The translations under genes and the position numbers were made by a program. The notes under the pieces are model-generated. The model was not told where the DNA came from. It did no database searches and saw only the letters and a program-made list of their open reading frames with translations. This document shows, piece after piece, positions 1 through 7,264 of a DNA stretch of 8,689 bases; position 1 is the first letter of the stretch; each line of letters opens with the position of its first letter. This stretch comes from Spirosoma sp. Lineage in GTDB: Bacteria > Bacteroidota > Bacteroidia > Cytophagales > Spirosomataceae. The DNA is taken from contig JANXVQ010000264.1 of the NCBI GenBank assembly GCA_025351545.1, positions 1 through 8,689 on the forward strand, read 5' to 3'.

Positions 1-330
1 GCTCTGACCGAAGCCTCACTGAGCCATCAGTTATTTTCGTTTATCCCCGCAAAAAATATTCGGCAAGCGGAGGCTCAGTTGCAGGAAGGCGACATAGTTA
101 TGATGATAGCGGCCCGGCCCGGCTTGGATATGAAGCATGTAGGGCTGGCCGTACGGCAACCCAACGGCCGGATGCACCTTCTGCACGCATCATCAGATCA
201 GGGCATGGTTGTTGTAACGCCCTACCCGATCAGCGAATATGTACTATGGCACAAACGTCTGTCGGGCATCCGGGTAGCCCGTTTGCGGCCGAGTAGCGTT
301 CAGGCTGAGGCAGTAATGGGCGGCAAGTAA
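1..330 (+). CDS. DUF1460 N-acetylmuramoyl-L-alanine amidase-like protein, C-terminal part (5' end outside window)
   Basis: The reading frame is open from base 1, so the gene starts outside the window; 109 C-terminal residues are visible. They fit the end of the DUF1460 family, an NlpC/P60-like papain fold related to cell-wall amidases. Seen: a GD pair at residues 30-31 that begins a core strand, then GLDMKHVGLAV at 41-51, where His46 sits at the place of the family's catalytic histidine, then LLHASS, and a closing segment with EYVLWHKRLSGIRVARLRP. The nucleophilic cysteine would lie in the missing N-terminal part. From the family, the likely role is cleavage of peptidoglycan stem peptides or related amide bonds in the periplasm. 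The first ATG in frame falls inside the conserved core, so a short protein starting in the window is not credible. It converges on the S53 peptidase gene with 19 bases between stops and no visible terminator. Confidence 0.88.
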   Translation, partial: ALTEASLSHQLFSFIPAKNIRQAEAQLQEGDIVMMIAARPGLDMKHVGLAVRQPNGRMHLLHASSDQGMVVVTPYPISEYVLWHKRLSGIRVARLRPSSVQAEAVMGGK

Positions 331-349
331 TACAATAAAAACTAACTTC

Positions 350-1945
350 TTACACCGTAGTCTGGCTACCTAAAACGTTGGCGAGTTTTGTACCGTCGGC
401 AACGCCCAATCCCGTACAGGCATCCCAACCCGCCGTAGCCGAATAGCCTTTATTATCCGTAGTCGTGCTGTTATCTCCCTGCGTAATGTCGCGAAAAACG
501 GTCGGATTCGCATAAATAATCGGGTGAATAAATCCGACAGGCTTACCCTTTTGCTGATTAATCAGAGCAATTAATCCGGCCATTAGTGGCGCTACGGCAC
601 TGGTGCCGCCAATAATCAGGTTACTCCCATCTACCCGCACAGCGTATCCTGTGGCCGGGTCGGCTACAGCAGCCACATCGGGTACACCCCGACCAATTCG
701 AGTGGCATCATTTACGGATTTGGGAACGTGGCTTTTCTGTTGATAATCGGGCATGCCGAATACATCGCTTATGCCGCCACCGGTAGCACTGGTCTTGCTT
801 TCGTGCCAAACGGTTTCAGCCGAAATTGAGTTGGTGGCAGCGGTAAGTTTAGTACCTCCACAAGCCAGCACGAACGGACTGGAAGCGGGAAAATCGACGT
901 GGGCTTTCCCATCCCCTACGCCATCATCTGAACCCGTATCGCCCGCTGCCGCACAAACAGTTACGCCCAGCGCAGCGGCTGTCTCAAACGCCTGATTGAA
1001 TGATGTGAGTGCCTGTTGTGTCCAGTTTTTCTCAGCAGATCCCCAGCTAATGGAAACTACGGATGGCTTATATTTTGTATCGTGAATGGCCGTTGTAATG
1101 GCATCCAGAAATCCCTGATCTGTATTTGGCGCAAAATAAACCACAATACTGGCACCGGGTGCAACGCCCCCCGCTACTTCAATATCAAGCATAACCTCAC
1201 CATCGGCCCCGTTGGCCATACTGGGCGCATTATGTCCACCATCGACAGAAACTGCCACGACTGTTGGCGGCTTTAGCCCTAATCCGGCAAAATAGGTCGT
1301 TATATCCGCCTTACGAAACCCACCTCCCAGTTCAACAATGGCAATACATTGGCCTTTTCCGGTTACGCCGGTTGGGTAATTATAAAGTTTGGCCAATTGA
1401 GGTGGGGTAAAGGAAACACTCCCCACCCGAGGAGCGATTTGCGAACCAGCTACTGGATTATACACCTGAAAATGGGGCTGTGCCTGCGGGCGATTATCCA
1501 GCCCAAATACACCTTCGATACGACCAACAAGTTCAGTGGGTACATTGATGGTGCCGGTACGACCTCTAAATTGTGTTCCGTCGGCCATGCGGTAGTTAGC
1601 CAGCGATACGCCGAATGCCCGTTCCAGCTGGGCAACAGTGCCCCGCAGCAAGACACTACGCCGGGCTGCGCTCTGTTCCACTAAACTCAGATCGCAGGCC
1701 GTTGCAAAGGCTTCTACCTGTTTCAGTATACCAGGTTCAGCACCGTATTGGCTGGCATATGCACTTCGGCTTATTACTTCGGGCACGCCGGATTTAGTGC
1801 TAACCAAAGGTGTAAGCGGTTGTTTTCTGACGACACGAACGGTGACTGTCAGTACCTCATTTGGGTCGAGTGTATTTAGCAGAGTAGCATCCGGTGCTGA
1901 TTTTTCACTACCGGGCAGTGGAACAAGTCGGTCAAAAGCGCTCAT
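350..1945 (-). CDS. S53 family peptidase (sedolisin/kumamolisin-like) with activation pro-domain
   Basis: A 531-residue acid-type serine-carboxyl endopeptidase precursor. Residues about 25-150 form the pro-kumamolisin activation domain, and the catalytic domain follows from about 172 to the end. The S53 catalytic set is intact: Glu250 and Asp254 in GEVMLDIE, oxyanion Asp336 in AAAGDTGS, and nucleophile Ser449 in GGTSAVAP. The C-terminal calcium site is also present, with Asp486-Ile487 in FRDITQGDN and the AGWDACTGLG segment at 505-514. Length is normal for a kumamolisin with pro-domain. No Sec signal peptide is visible, and an in-frame stop at 1955-1957 lies three codons upstream of the ATG, so a longer start cannot supply one. 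There is no obvious type IX secretion C-terminal domain. It is the last gene of the minus-strand block, 114 bases after the EamA gene, and may have its own promoter, which I could not identify. The pro-domain implies self-activation at low pH; substrate and location are unknown. Confidence 0.97.
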   Translation of the reverse strand: MSAFDRLVPLPGSEKSAPDATLLNTLDPNEVLTVTVRVVRKQPLTPLVSTKSGVPEVISRSAYASQYGAEPGILKQVEAFATACDLSLVEQSAARRSVLLRGTVAQLERAFGVSLANYRMADGTQFRGRTGTINVPTELVGRIEGVFGLDNRPQAQPHFQVYNPVAGSQIAPRVGSVSFTPPQLAKLYNYPTGVTGKGQCIAIVELGGGFRKADITTYFAGLGLKPPTVVAVSVDGGHNAPSMANGADGEVMLDIEVAGGVAPGASIVVYFAPNTDQGFLDAITTAIHDTKYKPSVVSISWGSAEKNWTQQALTSFNQAFETAAALGVTVCAAAGDTGSDDGVGDGKAHVDFPASSPFVLACGGTKLTAATNSISAETVWHESKTSATGGGISDVFGMPDYQQKSHVPKSVNDATRIGRGVPDVAAVADPATGYAVRVDGSNLIIGGTSAVAPLMAGLIALINQQKGKPVGFIHPIIYANPTVFRDITQGDNSTTTDNKGYSATAGWDACTGLGVADGTKLANVLGSQTTV

Positions 1946-2059
1946 AAAAAAGAGTTATCTGGAGAAGTAAGGCGATACTTTAGTAACGAATAATAATCTC
2001 GTTTATCAGATTAAATTTTCCTAAAAATGAACGCAGCTGAACGGCACCATTTTGTTACC

Positions 2060-2473
2060 TTACAGAATCAACACTAGTGTTCCGCCAATAATTAGAATGG
2101 CTCCAATAGCCGCTTTCCAGGTTAAGACTTCGCCCAGAAAGAGAACCGAAAAGAGTATAGCAATGGCTACACTGAGTTTATCCACTGGTGCCACTTGTGA
2201 GACTTTACCGAGCTGCAACGCTTTGAAATAGAAAATCCATGACATACCCGTGGCTACGCCGGATAAAATCAGGAATACCCAGTTCTGTCGGGTCAGGGTG
2301 GGTAATGATTCGATTCCGCCACGCGAGAACACAATACCCCACGCCACAAATAAAATAACAACGGTACGAATGGCAGTCGCCAAATCTGTATTAACGCCTT
2401 TAATACCAACCTTGGCCAGTACTGCCGTCAGGGCCGCAAACAACGCGGAAAGTAAGGCATAAATCCACCACAT
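2060..2473 (-). CDS. Half-size EamA/DMT-family transporter (137 aa)
   Basis: A small inner-membrane protein with one EamA repeat and about five hydrophobic helices (roughly residues 3-22, 32-50, 66-86, 95-113 and 118-136). Family-typical segments are the N-terminal WWIYALLSALFAALTAVLAK, and the stretch GVATGMSWIFYFKALQLGK followed by VAPVDKLSVAIA. Full-size EamA proteins carry two such repeats; one-repeat members are thought to work as dimers, like small multidrug carriers. Substrate unknown. I chose the ATG at 2471-2473 although the frame is open to 2620: the extra 49 residues are polar, unlike the family, and lie over the 3' end of the receptor gene. The chosen start is preceded by an A/T-rich stretch without a Shine-Dalgarno, as is common in Bacteroidota. 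The gene begins 43 bases after the receptor stop, so co-transcription is likely. Confidence 0.92.
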   Translation of the reverse strand: MWWIYALLSALFAALTAVLAKVGIKGVNTDLATAIRTVVILFVAWGIVFSRGGIESLPTLTRQNWVFLILSGVATGMSWIFYFKALQLGKVSQVAPVDKLSVAIAILFSVLFLGEVLTWKAAIGAILIIGGTLVLIL

Positions 2474-2516
2474 AAATGTATTTTTAAAGGAGAAGAACGG
2501 CGCGAATGCCAGCCTA

Positions 2517-5501
2517 TTAACTACCCTGGCGAAAACCTCGTCCCTGGCCTCGCACCGGCTGGCTGAATGGGTCTCTTGGTGGGGTAACACCCGCGCCAAA
2601 CCGGCGTAGGTTATACACAAAACTCACCATGAAATAGCGATTTAAAACCCGGCTCTGGACTTCCTCCGTGTAGGTATCTGTTACGTTACGAACGATACTC
2701 CGGTTCTGGTTTAGCATATCGAACGCCTGAAACCGAATTTCGCCCTGTTTCTGCTTAAATAACTGTCGGGACAATGTTGCATTCCAAAGCGTAAACGACT
2801 GATTGGCACTACCCGAATTTCCACCGTAATGATTGAAATAAACATCCGTCGAAAAGGTGAAGTTGAGAGGCAGTTGGTAGTACACATCGAACGTAACCGT
2901 CTGATTCAGGAAGGTTGTATTTTGCTGCGGTTGCAGCGAATATTTTGCCGATTGCAGATTGATGTTAGCCGCCAGATTCAGATCCAGCTTCTCCACAAAA
3001 TTTGAACTCAGGCTCGCTCCTTGCCCAACCAGCCAGTTTTTCGCCTGGTTTGCCTGGTTGTTTACAAAACTCGTTCCCCGGTTATACGTCAGGTTCGTTG
3101 TCAGGCTTAGGTTGGCTTTCTGGGCCCCAAGTTTGATGGGTTGTCCCATCACCAGCGAGCCATTTGCCGTATAGTACCCGCTCGTATTTACAGGCATTGT
3201 CGTTTGCGCTCCCGATGGGGTAAAGATGGTAGAATTGACGATTTTGTTATCCGTTCGGCTAACGTTCAACAAAGCAAACAGATTCCGAAAAGTTGACGGC
3301 TCGAAGCGATTGAAATTCAACGATATGGTGTGCGCGTATTCAGGTTGCAAACCGGCGTTACCAAGCTGAACATTAAGCGGGTTGGTGTTGTTCGGCACCG
3401 GCTGTAACTGATTGACCGACGGCGCGTTGATTCGGGTACGATAGGTAAGACGCAAGGTGCGGCTCTTTCCAAAGTTATAGGTAAACAACGCGTTCGGCAG
3501 GAGGTTGGCAAACGTGCGGCTCAGGTTCGTTTCCCGGCTCAGATTATCTGATCGCAGGCTTGCCTGTTGCCCATCAAGACCGAGAGCATACGTGTATTTC
3601 AATCGTTTGGTTTGCCATGTGAGCCCGCCCCGATTTGTCACATAATCATTTACAAAACGGTTGCTTAACAGGGCATTCGGCTGATTGTATTGGCTGGTTG
3701 TTTCATTGAAATCATTTACAGCCCGGTTCGACGTATTATGGTTGTTTGATAATGTATAATGAAATTCAAGCGTTTGACGCATTGAGAGCGGCTCCGTATA
3801 ACTTACATTAATACTGTTGGTCATGGAATGCGTTTGCTGGTCATTCCGCTGATTAATAATCTGCGTATATAAGCCTGTCGAATCGGGCGTTCTGGTGGTG
3901 GTTCCAGAGCTACCCGTCGCCGAAACAGGGCGACTTAACTTGTTCACAGACTGGTTGATACCCGAGTTATCCTGGTTATTTAAGGCTACGTTCCAGTTTG
4001 CAGAGAATGTCCGGCCACGCTTTTGGAATTTCCGAAACAGCAACAGGGAATTATTACCGGTTAAGCCGTTGCCGATGGAGTTGTAATTGGTCGTACTCGA
4101 ATTGGCCAGCACGCCCTGAGCGTTTACCGTTCGTGAATCACTTTGATTGCTATACGTTGAACTTAGCCACGACAAGCTTGGAATAACCCGAATCGTTGTC
4201 ATTGAATCGAGCCGGTAATCGAGTCGAAGATTGACGCGCTGGTTCGTATTGGTATTATTGGAACCATTCGTTTGATTCCGCACAAATGACGAATCCGTTT
4301 TGGGAGTCGTTGTACCCGATGTGCTCAGGTTAGGCAGCACGTTTTCACGGCGGCTTTTCTGGTCGGTGAGGGTATTGGTATTACTGGCATTGTAGCTGCT
4401 GACAACGTCAATCTTTTTCCCCCAGCCATCGCGGTAGTTGATCCCTGCCGCCCATGATTGGGTAATGGCATTGCTCCCCACCTGACCGCTTCCATTTCCT
4501 GCCCCTCCGGTAGCTCCGCCACGAATCACATTACCGCCACCACCGGCTCCCCCACCCTGGCCTTGTCCAGCACCGCCAAAGTTACCGCCAAGACCTAAAT
4601 CCTGCGCGGTAAAACCCTGCTGGTTAACGTTATTAGCCATACCCAACACCGAAATCTGCTGACCATTATTAAACTGATTCAAACTTACCCGACCAGAATA
4701 CCGCGCATCGTCACCAGGTTTTGGCCCGGCCCCAATTGTTTGCTGGCCAAACGAACCCTTTCGTTTATCTTTTTTTGTTGTGATATTGATCGTTTTGGAG
4801 CGATCGCCATCATCCACACCCGAAAAAGCTGATTGTTCTGATAACTGGTCAAAAAGCTGTACTTTATCAATAATGTCGGCGGGCAGATTACGGGTCGCCA
4901 TTTTAGGATCGTTACCAAAAAACGGTTTTCCATCCACCAATATCTTCGTAACAGCCTGTCCCTGAGCTGTAACTGTACCATCTCGATCTACCTGTACGCC
5001 GGGCAATTTCTTAAGCAATTCCTCCACCTGAGCGTTAGGACGGGTTTTAAACGAGCCTGCATTAAATTCCAGCGTATCACCTTTCACCGCAATGGGAGCT
5101 TTTTCGCCTTGTACAGACACCTCCGTGAGGGTTTGCGATTGTGCCACCAAATCAATCGTTCCGGCATCCGCAGCAGGATTAGCGGCTGTGACTGAAACAC
5201 GACGGGCGCGGCTTCGGTAGCCCACATAAGTCACCAACACCCGGTATTGCCCTTCGGCCACTTTCGGGAAGACAAATTTTCCCTCGCCATCGGTAATTCC
5301 AAACGTCACCAGCGATGAATCGCGGGCTGACAGCAACGATACCGACGCTTCGAGAAGCGGCTTTCGGCTTATCGAATCCACAACTGCCCCACGAATAGTA
5401 CCCGGCGATTGGGCAAATCCGCTAAAACTAATGAACAATAAATAATGAACGATAAGCAACGAAACTCGAAGCAAGTATCTTATAGTCAGTAGGTTTCTCA
5501 T
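2517..5501 (-). CDS. TonB-dependent-type outer-membrane beta-barrel receptor with CarboxypepD_reg-like domain
   Basis: A 994-residue outer-membrane protein. Order of parts: signal peptide at 1-30 with likely cleavage at FA|QS; a carboxypeptidase-regulatory-like beta-sandwich at about 35-118 (TIRGAVVDSISRKPL, then TDGEGKFVFPKV); a plug domain at about 125-240 with ELLKKLPGVQVDRDG and ILVDGKPFFGNDPKMATRNL; a glycine-rich insert at 303-342; and a long beta-barrel of Asn/Thr/Ser-rich amphipathic strands ending with RYFMVSFVYNLRRF. A basic Gly/Arg/Gln tail of about 26 residues follows the last strand. This layout matches the Bacteroidota outer membrane beta-barrel (OMP_b-brl_3) receptors rather than classic BtuB or FhuA. 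The ligand cannot be read from sequence. It begins 40 bases after the GLPGLI-like gene stop, and such receptors are often next to GLPGLI proteins, so the two probably act together. The start codon lies between complementary A/T-rich arms (separate entry). Confidence 0.94.
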   Translation of the reverse strand: MRNLLTIRYLLRVSLLIVHYLLFISFSGFAQSPGTIRGAVVDSISRKPLLEASVSLLSARDSSLVTFGITDGEGKFVFPKVAEGQYRVLVTYVGYRSRARRVSVTAANPAADAGTIDLVAQSQTLTEVSVQGEKAPIAVKGDTLEFNAGSFKTRPNAQVEELLKKLPGVQVDRDGTVTAQGQAVTKILVDGKPFFGNDPKMATRNLPADIIDKVQLFDQLSEQSAFSGVDDGDRSKTINITTKKDKRKGSFGQQTIGAGPKPGDDARYSGRVSLNQFNNGQQISVLGMANNVNQQGFTAQDLGLGGNFGGAGQGQGGGAGGGGNVIRGGATGGAGNGSGQVGSNAITQSWAAGINYRDGWGKKIDVVSSYNASNTNTLTDQKSRRENVLPNLSTSGTTTPKTDSSFVRNQTNGSNNTNTNQRVNLRLDYRLDSMTTIRVIPSLSWLSSTYSNQSDSRTVNAQGVLANSSTTNYNSIGNGLTGNNSLLLFRKFQKRGRTFSANWNVALNNQDNSGINQSVNKLSRPVSATGSSGTTTRTPDSTGLYTQIINQRNDQQTHSMTNSINVSYTEPLSMRQTLEFHYTLSNNHNTSNRAVNDFNETTSQYNQPNALLSNRFVNDYVTNRGGLTWQTKRLKYTYALGLDGQQASLRSDNLSRETNLSRTFANLLPNALFTYNFGKSRTLRLTYRTRINAPSVNQLQPVPNNTNPLNVQLGNAGLQPEYAHTISLNFNRFEPSTFRNLFALLNVSRTDNKIVNSTIFTPSGAQTTMPVNTSGYYTANGSLVMGQPIKLGAQKANLSLTTNLTYNRGTSFVNNQANQAKNWLVGQGASLSSNFVEKLDLNLAANINLQSAKYSLQPQQNTTFLNQTVTFDVYYQLPLNFTFSTDVYFNHYGGNSGSANQSFTLWNATLSRQLFKQKQGEIRFQAFDMLNQNRSIVRNVTDTYTEEVQSRVLNRYFMVSFVYNLRRFGAGVTPPRDPFSQPVRGQGRGFRQGS
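4467..4595 (-). other. Glycine-rich low-complexity insert in the receptor
   Basis: Codons 303-345 of the receptor encode a segment in which 22 of residues 303-342 are glycine, with runs of three and four. It lies just after the plug and the first barrel strands and is probably a flexible, disordered loop. The neighbouring GLPGLI-like protein has a similar Gly-rich insert. Confidence 0.85.
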
Positions 5502-5524
5502 TTCAAATTATCCATTATTCATTA
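5436..5524 (-). promoter_or_regulatory. Imperfect inverted repeat flanking the receptor start codon
   Basis: Read on the minus strand, TAATGAATAATG (5524-5513) lies 12-23 bases upstream of the receptor ATG, and CATTATTTATTG (5447-5436) lies inside the signal-peptide codons. The two can pair over 12 positions, two of them G-U wobbles, enclosing 65 bases that include the start codon. This might mask or space the translation start in the mRNA. The arms are low-complexity A/T sequence and the pairing is weak, so chance or a generic repetitive tract is a real alternative. Confidence 0.3.
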
Positions 5525-5541
5525 TATGTTCTTTACTGCTG

Positions 5542-6384
5542 TTAATTCCGGCCCTGCATCGGCATATTCTGCATCATCTTCTGCCGGAAATCAGCCATTC
5601 CCTTTCGGCGCATTTGTTCCATCTCGTCAGCCGATATGGTTTTGGCATCTTTGGGTGGTTGCACACTGGATTCGGCGACAGCTTCCATCGAAACACCAGT
5701 CGCTTTAAACGATTCGCTGTCTGATTCGATCTGTAAAACCACACCTTTGGGGGGCGTTAGGTCGGCAACGGGCGAATAGGTAAACGGCAGGTCGGTGGTG
5801 TACCAAACGGTGTAGGTTTCTTTTCGGCGAGTAGCGGTAGCTTTGTGACACATATAACCCGCAATTTTCCTGGTTTTATCGACTTCCTTCCAATCTGTTG
5901 CGGCTGGCATTGGCTTTTCGGAACGGTATATATCACTAGTCGTTGAATCTTTTTTTACCGTCAGCACATCAATTCGCTGGCGGTTCGCCAAATCCAGAAA
6001 CGTCTGCTGGTCAAATGGGGGCGTCATGCGCGTAGTGCCGGCCGGGCGATTGCCGCCATCACCGGGTCGGTCTCCACCAGGCCCACCGCCATCGGCTGTC
6101 CGGCGAAACATCCCGCCCTGCTGCCGGTCGCGTTCTTCTTTCGCCATCGTTCCCGAAAAAACGAGTTTCTGCGTGAACGACATCACTTCTGGCGCTCCCT
6201 CGGGGGCATCGAGTGCCCCAGGACTACCGGGCCGAACTTCCTGCCCGTTGATGACCATTCTCATTTGTGAGCGGTCAATCTGACGCATACCTTCGTAGGT
6301 AATTTTGCCTGAATTAGGTGTCTGGCCGTAGAGCGTTGTGGCGCAAAGTCCGGCAACAAAAAAGGTGAAAATAAATTGTTTCAT
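5542..6384 (-). CDS. GLPGLI-family-like secreted protein, receptor partner
   Basis: A 280-residue periplasmic protein with a signal peptide at 1-20 (cleavage near LYG|QT). The mature start GKITYEGMRQID is the usual opening of GLPGLI-family beta-rich proteins. The core KIAGYMCHKATA, then TYTVWYTTDLPFTYSP at 191-206, follows the family pattern in which a modified-residue turn and a W-Y/F-T strand precede the GLPGLI motif. Here the motif itself is replaced by LTPPKGVVLQIES at 209-221. Two other oddities are a Gly/Arg/Pro-rich insert at 90-116 (11 Gly in 27) and a methionine-rich tail, with 7 Met between 255 and 276. It is the first gene of the minus-strand block and is 40 bases upstream of the receptor, so translation from one mRNA is likely. 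The family has no established biochemical function; a periplasmic accessory role to the receptor is inferred from the pairing alone. The assignment rests on pattern, not on the exact signature. Confidence 0.8.
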   Translation of the reverse strand: MKQFIFTFFVAGLCATTLYGQTPNSGKITYEGMRQIDRSQMRMVINGQEVRPGSPGALDAPEGAPEVMSFTQKLVFSGTMAKEERDRQQGGMFRRTADGGGPGGDRPGDGGNRPAGTTRMTPPFDQQTFLDLANRQRIDVLTVKKDSTTSDIYRSEKPMPAATDWKEVDKTRKIAGYMCHKATATRRKETYTVWYTTDLPFTYSPVADLTPPKGVVLQIESDSESFKATGVSMEAVAESSVQPPKDAKTISADEMEQMRRKGMADFRQKMMQNMPMQGRN

Positions 6385-6505
6385 GGTCGAATGAAGGATT
6401 CTGGTAGTAAACGTTGCACAAAATCCTGAACTCCTCAGTGAAATTTTGCCAAAAGCGTCTAAATACGTCTTGAATCGCCTTTTTTAACTGCCGAATGTCC
6501 ATTTT
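6385..6505. promoter_or_regulatory. Divergent intergenic region between the receptor block and the metal-binding protein gene
   Basis: These 121 bases separate two divergent starts and must hold promoter signals for both directions unless transcription begins further inside. The best candidate on the + strand is AAATTTTG at 6441-6448, one mismatch from the Bacteroidota -7 consensus TAnnTTTG. A possible upstream GTTG at 6413-6416 is spaced too far away to be convincing. I found no good match on the minus strand and no riboswitch-like structure. Confidence 0.3.
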
Positions 6506-7264
6506 ATGAACCCCAAACGTATCATTTCTCTCGTACCATCACAAACCGAATTACTCTTCGATCTGGGCGTAGAGGATGAACTTGTGGGTATCACAAAATT
6601 CTGTATTCACCCGGCCGATAGAGTTAAGAATAAGGCCGCTGTAGGTGGCACGAAAACACTACATATTGGTCAAATTCAGGCATTAAAGCCAGATTTTATC
6701 CTTGCGAATAAGGAAGAAAATACGCGCGAGCAAATCGAAGCACTTCAGCGTTATTATCCCGTTCATGTTACAGACATGACAACGTTACCTGATGCGCTAG
6801 CTATGATTCGGGAGGTGGGTGCTTTGGTTGGGCGGGCAACCGAAGCGGCTATATTGGCTCAGCAAATTGAGACCCGTCTCCTGCCGCCTTTCCCTCCACT
6901 TTCACTAACGGTTGCTTACTTAATCTGGCGCAAGCCTTATATGGTGGCCGCAAACGATACGTTTATTCACTCGATGCTCGAAGTAGCCGGTTTCACCAAT
7001 GCTTTTTCCAACCAGACCCGTTACCCCGAAGTCACGCCTGACGATCTGCAACAAGCGCAGCCAGATTTAATTTTTCTCTCGTCGGAACCCTACCCATTCA
7101 TGCAAAAACACGTTAGGGAGTTGCAGGAAATTTGCCCGGCAGCGCAGGTGTTACTGATAGATGGCGAGGTATTTTCCTGGTATGGCAGTCGATTATTGCG
7201 GGCATCAGACTATTTCAGGAACTTGCGTAACGAAATAAATTATGACCAAATCACAAACGGATGA
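6506..7264 (+). CDS. Cobalamin/metal-chelate-binding protein, BtuF-like fold, without signal peptide
   Basis: A 252-residue member of the helical-backbone periplasmic binding protein family (Peripla_BP_2), usually annotated as cobalamin-binding protein. Seen: RIISLVPSQTELLFDLG at 5-21, matching the opening strand-helix of BtuF-type proteins; GGTKTLHIGQIQALKPDFIL at 47-66, with the family's ALKPD; YMVAANDTFIHSMLEVAGF at 145-163, opening the second lobe; AQPDLIFLSSEPYPF at 184-198; and GEVFSWYGSRLLRA at 220-233. Length is normal for the domain alone. There is no signal peptide or lipobox, and an in-frame TAA at 6485-6487 rules out a longer ATG start, so the product is probably cytosolic. Such signal-less homologues are known in bacteria, and their role, perhaps in corrinoid handling, is unproven. 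No permease or ATPase gene is in the window. The 3' end overlaps the start of the broken AraC gene by 23 bases, suggesting the two were once translationally linked. Confidence 0.92.
   Translation: MNPKRIISLVPSQTELLFDLGVEDELVGITKFCIHPADRVKNKAAVGGTKTLHIGQIQALKPDFILANKEENTREQIEALQRYYPVHVTDMTTLPDALAMIREVGALVGRATEAAILAQQIETRLLPPFPPLSLTVAYLIWRKPYMVAANDTFIHSMLEVAGFTNAFSNQTRYPEVTPDDLQQAQPDLIFLSSEPYPFMQKHVRELQEICPAAQVLLIDGEVFSWYGSRLLRASDYFRNLRNEINYDQITNG

Noticed and set aside
331..349. Intrinsic terminator between the convergent amidase-like and peptidase genes
   Set aside because: The 19 bases are A-rich but contain no inverted repeat.
1349..1684. A 111-residue open frame on the + strand inside the peptidase gene
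   Set aside because: It lies wholly opposite a strongly conserved S53 coding region and its translation shows no domain-like pattern; it is a shadow frame.
2474..2620. 49-residue N-terminal extension of the EamA protein
   Set aside because: The extra residues are polar and unlike the family, overlap the receptor's 3' end in another frame, and the ATG at 2471-2473 starts exactly at the family's usual WWIYALLSA opening.
6314..6502. 62-residue minus-strand frame across the divergent intergenic region
   Set aside because: It overlaps the signal-peptide codons of the GLPGLI-like gene in another frame and shows no recognisable protein pattern.
6385..6505. Cobalamin riboswitch for the receptor or the BtuF-like gene
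   Set aside because: The intergenic stretch is only 121 bases and I see no B12-box-like core; the receptor is also of the OMP_b-brl_3 type rather than BtuB, so a shared B12 uptake role is unsupported.
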